Positions 15,996 through 24,445 are shown, counted from the first letter of the stretch. The stretch is DNA of 36,551 nucleotides from Olavius sp. associated proteobacterium Delta 1 (GCA_902749685.1 CACVKW010000050.1:1-36551); one strand, 5' to 3'. Made by a program: numbers and translations. The notes: generated from the letters alone by a model not told the origin.

Positions 15996-18900
15996 ATTTG
16001 AAGCCCTTCCAAAGTGGGCCACACCCAACCCGAGCTTGTCGAACCGGCTGCCGGTTTCGATGGGGTCACCCTCGTAGCCCAGGGCCTGGTAATCAATATA
16101 GTTGGTTTTGCCGATCAATTCCGCCACATCCCGGCCCATTGTGGCCAGAGATTTAAAGTCAACCCCTTTGTGTACCAGATCCTTGAAACTCACATCCGGT
16201 CTTTGCTGGTGGCATTTGCCGCAATAGGGCGCTTGGGCCAGGGAAGCATGGCATTCGGCGCAGGACAGGGCCTGCTCCTTAGGGACAACCTCGTGGGTCA
16301 GGCCCCAGTACATGGAAGTTTCCACAAACTCATATTTGCCGCTGTATGCCAGGCCGGCAGACTTCATACCGTCCCGCGAGGCCCTGTCCCAATCCCAGTG
16401 TTTCCAGTAACCTCCCCACAGTTGAGGGGCAATCAGGTATTTATACACGGCATCGCTGATCTGTTTTCCCTTATGGACTTTGAAGGGGTATATCCGGGAA
16501 GCCGGGTCATTGATATCACCCACGGGTTGGGTCAATTCCGTTATGCCAGTTTCATTGATGCGATCGCCGAGAATATGGCGTTTAACGGTCCCGTTGTACC
16601 AGCGGTAGGTCGGTTTGACAGCCTCCTTCCACTTAAAGCCGCCTTTCTTTTTGTCATAGGTCGGTTTGCCGTACTTGTCTTTCGGTTGCGTGCAATCCTG
16701 CCCGGCCGTGGACCAGTCCCAGAAAATTTTTGTGGGATTGCTCTTGGAATAAACCGGAATGTGGCAAGTCTGGCAGGCCACATGCCGGGTGTGTTTATTT
16801 AAATGGTGATCGATCAGTTCACTGCCGATATGAGGGCTGTCCGTATGGCAGTATTCGCAGGAAAGATCCCCTTCCACTGCTGCCACCGAAATGCTGCGCC
16901 CGGAAATCATGTGATTGCGGGTCTTGTGGCAGTCCTGGCATCTGAAATTCAGTCCCTCATCGGCCGCCCCCATGTGCACGTCATGATTTCGGTCCGGTTT
17001 GGCCAGCATTGAACTCATGTCGCCGTGTTTGACCGCATCGCCGCCGCCGCCACGAAAATGGCAGTTCAAGCCGCAATTGGCCCGACTGGGTCGGCCGACA
17101 TTTTGGGCAATGGCAACCAGGTCCAGGTTCTTGATCGGGAAACCGGCGGCCGGCGGCGCTTTCTTATACTTGCCGGTGGTGTCATGACAAACCAGACAAT
17201 CGATTTTGGACATATCGTTAAAATCAAAGTTTTGATCTTGCCACCCGTAACCGATGTGGCAGCTCGTACAGCGCGGCCAGTTGCCGTTGAGGTTGATGCA
17301 AAAGTTATTGATGGTGGCATGGCTTTTTCCCAGATCAATCCTTTTTTCCTGACCGACGGTATACGGCGAGGGGCCGTGCCACTTCCAGTGGGCGGTTTTT
17401 AAAATGGCCTGGCCCTCCTTCCGGTGACAGGCAAGGCAATTTTTTGTCACCGCCAGGGCATCCGCATTGCCATCCAGCTTAACGAGCTGATTGTGGTTCG
17501 GTACCTTTTTGGCATGGCAGGCCAGACAGTCGGTGGGCGCCCGGGTATCCAGGGCCCGGGCAATCGGTCCCCGCACCATGGCGCTGTATAAAACCGGACC
17601 GCGGGCATGGGGCACCTGTTCCGATTGTTCGTGGCAATCCATGCACAGTTGATGATAGGACCCTTTCAGGCCGGGTGTGTTCAGGTCCTTCGGATTAAAG
17701 GGATCCGCGTGGCAAACGGAACAGGCCACCGGTTCGGCCTGCTTCTCTCTGAGTTCAGCCATGGATACCGGTTGCCCGTAAGTGTCCCGCTCTTCTCTGG
17801 GCATCCGGTGGTGGCAGATCGTGCAGTCTCCCAAAACATTGGCATGCTTGCTGTGCATAAACCGCACCGGTTCGTAAAGGTCGCTGTACTTGTTGACAAC
17901 CGGGCTGTTGAGGGTCGCTACTTTGGGCGCATCGGCAATCGAAGGGGTGATATTCTCCTCCAGGGGCAGCCGCCGCTTGATCATCTGATCTGCCTGGCCG
18001 CCGTAAGATGTGATCGGGATCATCAGGGCGGCTGCCAGGGCCAGCAGCGCGACAACGGTGGTGGACATCTTTTTGGGGTGGGCGCCCAGCACCGGAAAGA
18101 TGAAGACAAATACGCGGTACATAAACATGAGGGTGGCGATCAGCCCGACGGTAATAAAGATCTCCCCCAAGGCAGGGAAGTACTTAACGAGCATGTACGG
18201 CGGCGTGAAGCTGACTACAAAGACGTTGATGCGGTTCATCAAAATTCCCAGCACAAAAACCGCGGAAGCAAAAAAAAGCCAGCCGGCCGATTGGCGAACC
18301 CTTTTGAACAGCAGCAGGACAAAGGGCAGGATCACCCCGAAGAGCACCTCAACGATAAATGCATTGGTCTGAAAGGTACCGTCGAGCAGGTACACATAGG
18401 TGCCGCGCACGATCATGTCACCGATTTTAAATACCAGATAGGTTCCCATTAAAAGCGGCATGAATTTGGCCAGGGGCGTCAGGACGTCCATTTCCGGCTT
18501 GCGGCCAAAGGATTTAGACACCAGGATGGACTCGAAGCTCACCATGGGATACCCGGCGGCAAAGGCCGACAGCAGGAATAACAGCGGCAGGATCGGCGTA
18601 TACCACAGCGGGTGGACCTTGTAGGGTGCGATGAGCATCAGCGATCCCAGGCTGGATTGATGCAGGCAGGACAACACAATACCGGCGATAATAAAAACAA
18701 ACATGATCTTGCCCAGAATTCTTTCAGCCAGGGCCAGAAGCCTCTCGATCAAATTGTTCAGGCCGGCCAGCAATCCCGGCAGCTTCACCCGTCCCTTGAA
18801 CCGTTCAACCACGATGGGAATAAATTCGATGTACAGGACATGGAGATAAATCAAAACGCACATGGCCACTTCAAACAGGACCGAATTGCCGTTCCAGTTG

Positions 18901-19271
18901 TATATCGGGCTGGTAATATTCCAGTAGCGGCCGATATCCACCAGCAGTCCCAGCACGACAAACGTATACCCCAGCATGGCGGTCAGCAGGGCCGGGCGAA
19001 TGACGGCATGATACTGGTCGCGGTTGAAGACATAGGCAATGGCCCCGGTGGTAAATCCGCCGGCCGCCAGGGCCACACCCGAGGCCACATCGATTCCGAT
19101 CCAGATGCCCCAGGGAAATTGATTGTTGAGATTGGCCACCTTACCGATGCCAAAGAGAAAGCGTACGGCTACAAAAGCCAGCCCGACCCCCATCAGGGCC
19201 AGCATAACCATCACCCCGGGAGTCAAAAACTTTTCTTCTTCAACGGGCGCCGCTTCACCGTTCATATTCAT
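15990..19271 (-). CDS. Fusion of NrfD/HybB membrane quinone module with a 13-haem, OTR-like cytochrome c
   Basis: The product is 1093 residues. Residues 20-397 contain about ten transmembrane helices of the NrfD/HybB type (FPWGIWIGIDVASGVALAAGG near residue 52). Residues 404-420 form another hydrophobic segment leading into the periplasm. The rest holds 12 CXXCH sites starting at residues 483, 517, 543, 582, 612, 668, 692, 778, 805, 833, 1004 and 1017, plus one CX3CH (CGLNCH, 733-738). Residues about 625-860 resemble octahaem tetrathionate reductase (TAHWKWHGPS, RCTSCHIGYGW, DCLVCHDTTG, GGGGDAVKHGD, FWDWSTAG). OTR is known as a soluble enzyme reducing tetrathionate, nitrite and hydroxylamine in vitro. 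Here it is tethered to a quinone-active membrane domain, giving a direct quinone-to-cytochrome path. ATG at 19271 overlaps the upstream stop (ATGA) and has GGAG seven bases away. Confidence 0.92.
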   Translation of the reverse strand: MNMNGEAAPVEEEKFLTPGVMVMLALMGVGLAFVAVRFLFGIGKVANLNNQFPWGIWIGIDVASGVALAAGGFTTGAIAYVFNRDQYHAVIRPALLTAMLGYTFVVLGLLVDIGRYWNITSPIYNWNGNSVLFEVAMCVLIYLHVLYIEFIPIVVERFKGRVKLPGLLAGLNNLIERLLALAERILGKIMFVFIIAGIVLSCLHQSSLGSLMLIAPYKVHPLWYTPILPLLFLLSAFAAGYPMVSFESILVSKSFGRKPEMDVLTPLAKFMPLLMGTYLVFKIGDMIVRGTYVYLLDGTFQTNAFIVEVLFGVILPFVLLLFKRVRQSAGWLFFASAVFVLGILMNRINVFVVSFTPPYMLVKYFPALGEIFITVGLIATLMFMYRVFVFIFPVLGAHPKKMSTTVVALLALAAALMIPITSYGGQADQMIKRRLPLEENITPSIADAPKVATLNSPVVNKYSDLYEPVRFMHSKHANVLGDCTICHHRMPREERDTYGQPVSMAELREKQAEPVACSVCHADPFNPKDLNTPGLKGSYHQLCMDCHEQSEQVPHARGPVLYSAMVRGPIARALDTRAPTDCLACHAKKVPNHNQLVKLDGNADALAVTKNCLACHRKEGQAILKTAHWKWHGPSPYTVGQEKRIDLGKSHATINNFCINLNGNWPRCTSCHIGYGWQDQNFDFNDMSKIDCLVCHDTTGKYKKAPPAAGFPIKNLDLVAIAQNVGRPSRANCGLNCHFRGGGGDAVKHGDMSSMLAKPDRNHDVHMGAADEGLNFRCQDCHKTRNHMISGRSISVAAVEGDLSCEYCHTDSPHIGSELIDHHLNKHTRHVACQTCHIPVYSKSNPTKIFWDWSTAGQDCTQPKDKYGKPTYDKKKGGFKWKEAVKPTYRWYNGTVKRHILGDRINETGITELTQPVGDINDPASRIYPFKVHKGKQISDAVYKYLIAPQLWGGYWKHWDWDRASRDGMKSAGLAYSGKYEFVETSMYWGLTHEVVPKEQALSCAECHASLAQAPYCGKCHQQRPDVSFKDLVHKGVDFKSLATMGRDVAELIGKTNYIDYQALGYEGDPIETGSRFDKLGLGVAHFGRASND

Positions 19272-20212
19272 TGGGTATCTCCTTTCTCCTCGGTCGGGCT
19301 TTTCAAATCTTCTTTAGCACCTTTCAGGTAACCGGTTAGTCCCATGATGCCGCCAAGGACACCGTACAGTATGACGGGTGCGGCAAAATACTGAAACAGA
19401 CCGTGCTGGATGGCTTCGGTCAGCCGGGGCGGCGCCTGGGTGCCTAATTTGGGGAAGCCCACCGTTTCGAATGGTTCGGAGGAAAGATACAGCCAGGAGG
19501 TTCCGCCGACTTCATGCTCGCCGTAAATGTGATCCACGTACTTGCCCGGATTGTTTTTGATCTTCCAGCGCGCAAGTTTTAACAGGTCTGATCTTTTGCC
19601 GAAGGTGATGACTTCCCGCGGGCAAATCTGGGCGCAAGCCGGCAGTCCGCCGTCTTTGACGGTTTCGAAACAAAAGGTGCACTTGCGCACCTGGGGCGTC
19701 AGGGCATTGTCGTATTCATAGGCCGGCACCTGGAAAGGACAGGCCACCATGCAGTAGCGGCAGCCGATGCATTTAGCGGCATCATATATAACCGACCCGT
19801 TGGGCTGCTTGGTCAAAGCCCCCACGATGCAGGCCGAAACACAGGAGGGGTCATTGCAGTGCATGCACTGGAACTTGACAAAAGTCGGACGCGTGCGCCA
19901 GGTCAGGGTCCCGATATTTTTCGGGTAGTATTTATTGACGACCGTGTAGGAGGTTTCATCCATGCGCCGTTCATTTTCCAGCACCGTCATTTCTTCAAAC
20001 GATTCGACCGGTTTTGGAAGGGAATGCTGTGTGTTACAGGCCTGTTCACATTTACGGCACCCGACACACAGGGTCGTGTCCACCAGGCAGCCGAAAGCTT
20101 CCTCTGAAATTGACGGTGTTGTGGCGGCTTGGGCTCCTTTTGATGTGTCTGCCAGGGAGGCGGCAGCCATTGCGCCTGAAATTTTGAAAAAATTTCTTCT
20201 GCTTATCTCCAT
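19268..20212 (-). CDS. Tat-exported HybA-like four-[4Fe-4S] protein with C-terminal membrane anchor
   Basis: The 314-residue protein begins with a twin-arginine signal (SRRNFFK, residues 4-10). It carries four ferredoxin-like cysteine groups: CVGCRKCEQAC from Cys49, CMHCNDPSCVSAC, CIGCRYCMVAC and CTFC...CAQIC. It ends with a transmembrane helix near residues 272-292 (YFAAPVILYGVLGGIMG). HybA in hydrogenase-2 has the same plan and links a periplasmic enzyme to the quinone-reactive HybB. The next gene encodes exactly such a HybB/NrfD domain, overlapping by four bases, so the two are probably translated coupled and form one membrane complex. Confidence 0.92.
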   Translation of the reverse strand: MEISRRNFFKISGAMAAASLADTSKGAQAATTPSISEEAFGCLVDTTLCVGCRKCEQACNTQHSLPKPVESFEEMTVLENERRMDETSYTVVNKYYPKNIGTLTWRTRPTFVKFQCMHCNDPSCVSACIVGALTKQPNGSVIYDAAKCIGCRYCMVACPFQVPAYEYDNALTPQVRKCTFCFETVKDGGLPACAQICPREVITFGKRSDLLKLARWKIKNNPGKYVDHIYGEHEVGGTSWLYLSSEPFETVGFPKLGTQAPPRLTEAIQHGLFQYFAAPVILYGVLGGIMGLTGYLKGAKEDLKSPTEEKGDTQ

Positions 20213-20233
20213 GGTGATTCCCCATTCTTGGCA

Positions 20234-20461
20234 TCATTTTCGCTGGACGGACAGCTGGTAAACCTCCCCATCCTTGCTGCGGCTGATCAGCGTGTCCTCA
20301 GAACGTTCGATGATCATGACGATAGTATTCACAACATCAGGGTCCTGGACTGAAACTTCCAGCACTTCGCTTGAGCACATGTTATTTAATACCGTTTTGA
20401 ACTTGAGCAGACACACAGGCCATGTGACCCCTATGAGATCCAGTTGTAAGGTTGAGGACAT
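20234..20461 (-). CDS. TusA/SirA-family small protein with displaced cysteine
   Basis: The 75-residue product fits the TusA fold: LDLIGVTWPVCLLKFKTVL at the N-terminus, then EVLEVSVQDPDVVNTI and a closing GEVYQLSVQRK. TusA proteins carry sulfane sulfur on the first Cys of a CPxP motif. Here that motif reads WPVC: Trp14 replaces the Cys, and the only nearby Cys is Cys17 at the last Pro position. It may be a modified sulfur carrier, or a regulatory or structural relative. It is the first gene after a sigma-54 promoter, 21 bases before the HybA-like gene, so it probably belongs to the redox operon. ATG at 20461 follows CGGAAAGAAAAA. Fold call likely, function unknown. Confidence 0.75.
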   Translation of the reverse strand: MSSTLQLDLIGVTWPVCLLKFKTVLNNMCSSEVLEVSVQDPDVVNTIVMIIERSEDTLISRSKDGEVYQLSVQRK

Positions 20462-20534
20462 TTTTTCTTTCCGGGATTCAAGAACTTACCCGCTAGTTAA
20501 CTGTTCAGTGCCCATCTCTTCGCTACTAGGCGCT

Positions 20535-20550
20535 TGCAATCGCTGTGCCG
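20535..20550 (-). promoter_or_regulatory. sigma-54 promoter of the redox operon
   Basis: On the minus strand the sequence reads CGGCAC-AGCGA-TTGCA. It has the invariant GG and GC separated by ten bases and agrees with TGGCAC-N5-TTGCA at all but the first base. Transcription should start near 20524, giving a leader of about 60 bases to the TusA-like start at 20461. A sigma-54 activator gene lies divergently next to it, which strongly supports the call. Confidence 0.8.
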
Positions 20551-20584
20551 TAAATTTGTTTACTGCAGTATAGTATTTAACTAA

Positions 20585-20613
20585 TTGAAATTGTTTTATA
20601 AAATTGGAATACT
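20585..20613 (+). promoter_or_regulatory. candidate sigma-70 promoter of the activator gene
   Basis: TTGAAA (20585-20590) and AATACT (20608-20613) are separated by 17 bases. A start near 20620 would place the TGTTTAA inverted repeats in the untranslated leader, allowing autorepression by the activator. Both boxes are imperfect, so the call is tentative. Confidence 0.3.
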
Positions 20614-20636
20614 GCTTTTTTCTTGATCTGCCTGAG

Positions 20637-20685
20637 TGTTTAATGGTATTTAAACAGGTGTTAAATCATTAAACAGTTGTTTAAT
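20637..20685. promoter_or_regulatory. upstream activator sites: array of TGTTTAA inverted repeats
   Basis: Site 1 is TGTTTAA-TGGTAT-TTAAACA (20637-20656) and site 2 is ATTAAACA-GT-TGTTTAAT (20668-20685), both perfect in their arms. Between them TGTTAAATCATTAAACA (20659-20675) gives further half sites. They lie about 90-150 bases upstream of the sigma-54 promoter, the usual distance for enhancer binding by an NtrC-type activator. They also lie directly before the activator's own ribosome site. Confidence 0.7.
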
Positions 20686-20698
20686 CAGGAGTCAGTAA

Positions 20699-22141
20699 AT
20701 GGACGAACAGGAGGTCAATCGCTACTGGAAGAAAATTGTCAATACCATGACAGAAGGTCTGATGCTGGTCGGGCCGGATGGAACCATTGTCATGGTGAAT
20801 GAAGCTTTTGAGCACCTCACTGGATATGCGGCGGATGAAGTCATCGGAAGACCCTGTACGCTGCTTGAGTGTGATGCCTGTGAGGGCGCTATGAAGGCTT
20901 CGGCAGACAGGTGGTGCAAACTATTCGAAGAGGGCCAGGTCATAAAATGCCGCTGTCATCTCCTGAAAAAAGATGGAACCTACGTCTCGGCGCTCAAGAA
21001 CGCATCGGTGTTAAAAGATGACAATGGAATGCCGCTGGGGGCGGTTGAAATTCTGACAGACCTCTCCGAACTGGACCGGTTGGATCAGAAACTTGAGCTG
21101 CTTGCGCGGCAACTGGATGAGGGAGACGGATTCCAGGGCATCATCGGCAATTCCGGCGTCATGCGAAAGATTTTTGACGTTATCGAAAAGGCCGCCAAGA
21201 GTGATGCCCCGGTTATCATTTATGGTGAAAGCGGCACCGGAAAGGAGTTGGTGGCCCGGGCCATTCATCAGCTGGGCAATAGAAAGGAACGCCCTTTTGT
21301 GCAGCTAAATTGTGCCGCCTTGAATGAAGCGCTGCTTGAAAGTGAGCTGTTTGGTCATATCAAAGGTGCCTTTACCGGAGCGTACCGCCACCGGCAGGGA
21401 CGATTTGAAGCGGCCAATGGCGGTGATATATTTCTGGACGAGATTGGGGATGTTCCACTTTCGATCCAGGTTAAACTGCTTAGAGTTTTAGAAACCAAAC
21501 AATTCGAACACGTGGGCGATGACCGTCCCGTTTCAACGGATGTCCGCATCATTACGGCGACCAATAAAAACCTTGAAGAATTGATCGATCAAAAAAAATT
21601 TAGAGACGATCTTTTTTTTCGCATCAACGTGTTCCCCATCCATCTACCGCCCCTGCGGTATCGATCGGAGGATATCCCATTGATGGTCCAGGCATTCATG
21701 CGACGGCTGCGATCCAAAACCGCAAAAGAAATTTCCGGTTTGACACCGCAAGCCATGGAGCGTTTCATGCATTACCATTGGCCCGGAAACGTCAGGGAGT
21801 TGAAAAGTGCACTTGAATTTGCCTTTGTGATTGCAGAAAGAGGATTAATCGATATTGAACAACTGCCTCCCAAATTTTCCCAACGGCAACAGCCGCCGGC
21901 AGTTTCGCAGGGTTTGTCCCGGCAGGTGGCAACACCTGATGACGGCAACTTAATATCATCCTCTTTAGCTGCCAATCCCCGCGACCTTGCGGAAAAAGAG
22001 GCTCTTGTTGATGCATTGCGTCAAACCAACGGCAACCAATCCCGGGCGGCCCGTATCCTGGGCATCAACCGGGTGACCGTCTGGAACCGTATGAAAAAAT
22101 ACGGCATCGATCTCAAACGGGTGCTGACGACCCAGAATTAA
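20699..22141 (+). CDS. Sigma-54-dependent activator: cysteine-rich PAS, AAA+ and Fis-type HTH domains
   Basis: The 480-residue protein has a PAS domain at about residues 8-122. An AAA+ domain follows at about 145-385 with Walker A GESGTGKE (176-183), the sigma-54 contact GAFTGA (223-228) and Walker B GDIFLDEIG (242-250). A C-terminal helix-turn-helix ends in SRAARILGINRVTVWNRMKKYG. There is no response-regulator receiver domain, so the signal should act through PAS. That domain carries six cysteines (53, 58, 61, 73, 84, 86), which suggests sensing of redox state, metal or a sulfur species. It is divergent from the sigma-54 redox operon and almost certainly its activator. ATG at 20699 follows AGGAG. 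Confidence 0.95.
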   Translation: MDEQEVNRYWKKIVNTMTEGLMLVGPDGTIVMVNEAFEHLTGYAADEVIGRPCTLLECDACEGAMKASADRWCKLFEEGQVIKCRCHLLKKDGTYVSALKNASVLKDDNGMPLGAVEILTDLSELDRLDQKLELLARQLDEGDGFQGIIGNSGVMRKIFDVIEKAAKSDAPVIIYGESGTGKELVARAIHQLGNRKERPFVQLNCAALNEALLESELFGHIKGAFTGAYRHRQGRFEAANGGDIFLDEIGDVPLSIQVKLLRVLETKQFEHVGDDRPVSTDVRIITATNKNLEELIDQKKFRDDLFFRINVFPIHLPPLRYRSEDIPLMVQAFMRRLRSKTAKEISGLTPQAMERFMHYHWPGNVRELKSALEFAFVIAERGLIDIEQLPPKFSQRQQPPAVSQGLSRQVATPDDGNLISSSLAANPRDLAEKEALVDALRQTNGNQSRAARILGINRVTVWNRMKKYGIDLKRVLTTQN

Positions 22142-22145
22142 GTCG

Positions 22146-22191
22146 CACAAATCCCAAATTCCAAAACTCAAATCCCGAAACCAATCTCCAT
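22146..22191. repeat. family B repeat arm between convergent genes
   Basis: The 61-base gap between the activator and methyltransferase stops is filled by CACAAATCCCAAATTCCAAAA-like words. These match the arms of the larger family B repeat at 5430-5655. It has no coding potential. Confidence 0.55.
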
Positions 22192-22202
22192 AGGATGAAG
22201 TA

Positions 22203-24161
22203 CTATTCTTCCAGCAGCGACTTGACCAGCGTAATCACCTCGCCTCCGTCCCGGGCATAACCGTCGGCCCCAATATCATCGGCAAATTTCTTATTTACCG
22301 GAGCGCCGCCGACGATCACCTTCAGCTGATTTCTGAGCCCGGCCTCTTCCAGGGCATTGATAACCAGCTGCATTTGGGGCATGGTTGTCGTCAGCAGTGC
22401 CGACAGCCCCAGTATTTGAGGCCTGTGCTCGGACACCTGCTTTACAAAATTTTCAGCCTTCACATTGACTCCCAGGTCCACGGTCTCATAGCCGACACCT
22501 TTGAGCATGGTCAAAACCATGTTTTTGCCGATGTCGTGCAGGTCACCCAAAACGGTTCCGACCATAATTTTAGCGCTTTTCTCAATCTGCATGCCGGCCA
22601 GGTGGGGTTCAAGCACCTTCAAGGCTTCATTGAGCGCTCTGGCGGAAAGCAATACTTCCGGAATGAACACCGTGCCGTCTTTAAAGCGTTCACCGATGAT
22701 TTCCATGGCCGAGAGCATTCCGATGCTCAGAATTTGCCGGGGGTCAAAATTCAGATCCAACATGTTGCCGACCGTGTCTACCAATTTAGCGACATCACCG
22801 GCCAACACGTTCTGCTGAGCGGTTGCAAATAAATCATCCGCTTTGTCTGAAACGTCGGCTGGCCGAGGCTGCGACCGGATTTCCGGTTTGGCGCCCGCCT
22901 TAGCCAGACGCTCATGACTGACGGGATCAAAACTGCCTGCCTGCAGGGGCAGTTTTCCTTCTTTTTCGATCCTTTCGCCGATGTAAAGCAGCCGGTCAAA
23001 ATCCGTATTCGGCGGACTGGTGTCGCCGATGGAGGCGATAAAGCGCGTTCCGGGTGCGATGACCTTCAACAGGTGGTCGATATAATTTTTTAAATCGTCG
23101 CGGGTGGTGGATTCTTCCAGCAGAAACATCTCCGGAATACCGCCCTGAATGGTCATTTTGCCCGAGCGGCACCAGCGTTCGTAGTATTCTTGAATGTCTA
23201 TCTTGGTCATGGGATAGGGGGTGACCGCATCGGCGATATCCATTTCAGATTGGGGAATCAGATCCATCAGGCCCCGGTTTTCCCCATCCGGGTGGACCAT
23301 GGTCAGGATGTCTGCGGCGTGCAGCTTGTGACCGGCCCGGCGGCACCAGGGCAGGATGTCTTTTTCATAATAAGCCGGATAGGTAATCATATCGTCGACG
23401 TTGGCGGACCACAATACAGCATCTGCCGGTGAGGCGGCCAGAATTTCGATCAATTGGCGGTAAACCGGTTCAAGGACCTCGACCAGTTCGGCTATTTCTT
23501 TGGGGAAGTCATGATAGTGAAGATAAAACTCCGTTGCATCCAATAGGGTTTTTTGGATAAAATGCATGGGTGAAGAACAGGCGATCCCCAATCCCTGGGC
23601 CACGGCAATACCGTCTTCGCCAACGGAATCTTTCCACTTACTAAAGCGTTCGTAAGCCGGTTTCAGTTTTAAATTGGCAAACAGGTGGGCCAGCGTGTGG
23701 TAGTCGTCTTGGGTCTTGACGGCATGTTCTTTGACCCAGGAAATGGATGCACCGGATTTTTTCATCTCAGCCGTAACCCCGTGGGTGACACTGATGGTTC
23801 CAACCGCTGTATGGTAGGTGACATGGGTCATGGATTCATCATCGGATTCTTGATAGTCGACTTCAATCTCAATTTCCGATGAAAACTCGAAATCATAGGG
23901 GAACTCCTTCAGGCGATAAAGCCCGATGGCCCGATGGATAATATCTTCAGGCTTGTCCGGTTTCAGGAACTCCGGGACGACTTTATGAAGCGGCCAGCCT
24001 TCGGCGCGATGAATCTCCTCCACGCTGTATTGCCGGTACTTTGGGGGGAGAGTTCCGGCCAATGATTTGGCATTGTGCCAAAGATCAATTCGGGGAATCC
24101 AGGGAATGGAATCAACCATCTCACCGCAGGCGACCTTCAGTAACCTCTCTCGATGCGTCAT
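22203..24161 (-). CDS. CmuA-like fusion: UroD-family methyltransferase domain plus corrinoid-binding domain
   Basis: The product is 652 residues. Residues 1 to about 400 form a uroporphyrinogen-decarboxylase-type barrel (MTHRERLLKVACGEMVDSIP). The Zn-type HxCGN of MtaA is replaced by VHPDGEN. Residues about 440-525 are the helical cap, and residues 530-652 the cobalamin-binding Rossmann domain with DLHDIGK (540-546), GVNVK, LGLSALLTTTM and VGGAPV. The His of DxHxxG is the lower cobalt ligand. CmuA, the chloromethane methyltransferase, has the same two-domain plan and similar length, but the substrate cannot be inferred from that. The corrinoid domain is clearly homologous to the separate corrinoid protein encoded at 24446, implying duplication and fusion. 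A 284-base spacer without visible genes precedes it. Confidence 0.9.
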   Translation of the reverse strand: MTHRERLLKVACGEMVDSIPWIPRIDLWHNAKSLAGTLPPKYRQYSVEEIHRAEGWPLHKVVPEFLKPDKPEDIIHRAIGLYRLKEFPYDFEFSSEIEIEVDYQESDDESMTHVTYHTAVGTISVTHGVTAEMKKSGASISWVKEHAVKTQDDYHTLAHLFANLKLKPAYERFSKWKDSVGEDGIAVAQGLGIACSSPMHFIQKTLLDATEFYLHYHDFPKEIAELVEVLEPVYRQLIEILAASPADAVLWSANVDDMITYPAYYEKDILPWCRRAGHKLHAADILTMVHPDGENRGLMDLIPQSEMDIADAVTPYPMTKIDIQEYYERWCRSGKMTIQGGIPEMFLLEESTTRDDLKNYIDHLLKVIAPGTRFIASIGDTSPPNTDFDRLLYIGERIEKEGKLPLQAGSFDPVSHERLAKAGAKPEIRSQPRPADVSDKADDLFATAQQNVLAGDVAKLVDTVGNMLDLNFDPRQILSIGMLSAMEIIGERFKDGTVFIPEVLLSARALNEALKVLEPHLAGMQIEKSAKIMVGTVLGDLHDIGKNMVLTMLKGVGYETVDLGVNVKAENFVKQVSEHRPQILGLSALLTTTMPQMQLVINALEEAGLRNQLKVIVGGAPVNKKFADDIGADGYARDGGEVITLVKSLLEE

Positions 24162-24445
24162 TGGGGAATTCCTCCTTTGTCCGGATTAATGCAGCAGGAC
24201 TGAATAAGGAACTTCAGTCAAATAGATCCGGCATTCTGATTGAACCAATACCAGTCGGCAGTTATAAGTTATTTGTTATTCGTTAATAGTTTGAGAGGAA
24301 TTTTATCCCATTTTAAAATATTTCATTCGCCGTTGGACTATAAAACGAAGCGTCAACCCGTTCTTAATAACAATTAACGCCGATTTGAGTGCTATTCAAT
24401 TTCTATTTCTACCAAGTATGTAATGATATAAGTTCAGCAGTGCAA

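Noticed and set aside
17607..18452. 281-codon plus-strand ORF opposite the NrfD-cytochrome fusion
   Set aside because: Antisense reading of a gene with clear haem and membrane motifs; the product is low-complexity and has no start signal.
15990..19271. Two adjacent genes wrongly joined (NrfD and cytochrome)
   Set aside because: The frame is continuous through residues 395-485 with a hydrophobic segment and linker in between, and no start signal or stop is visible there; read data could still test it.
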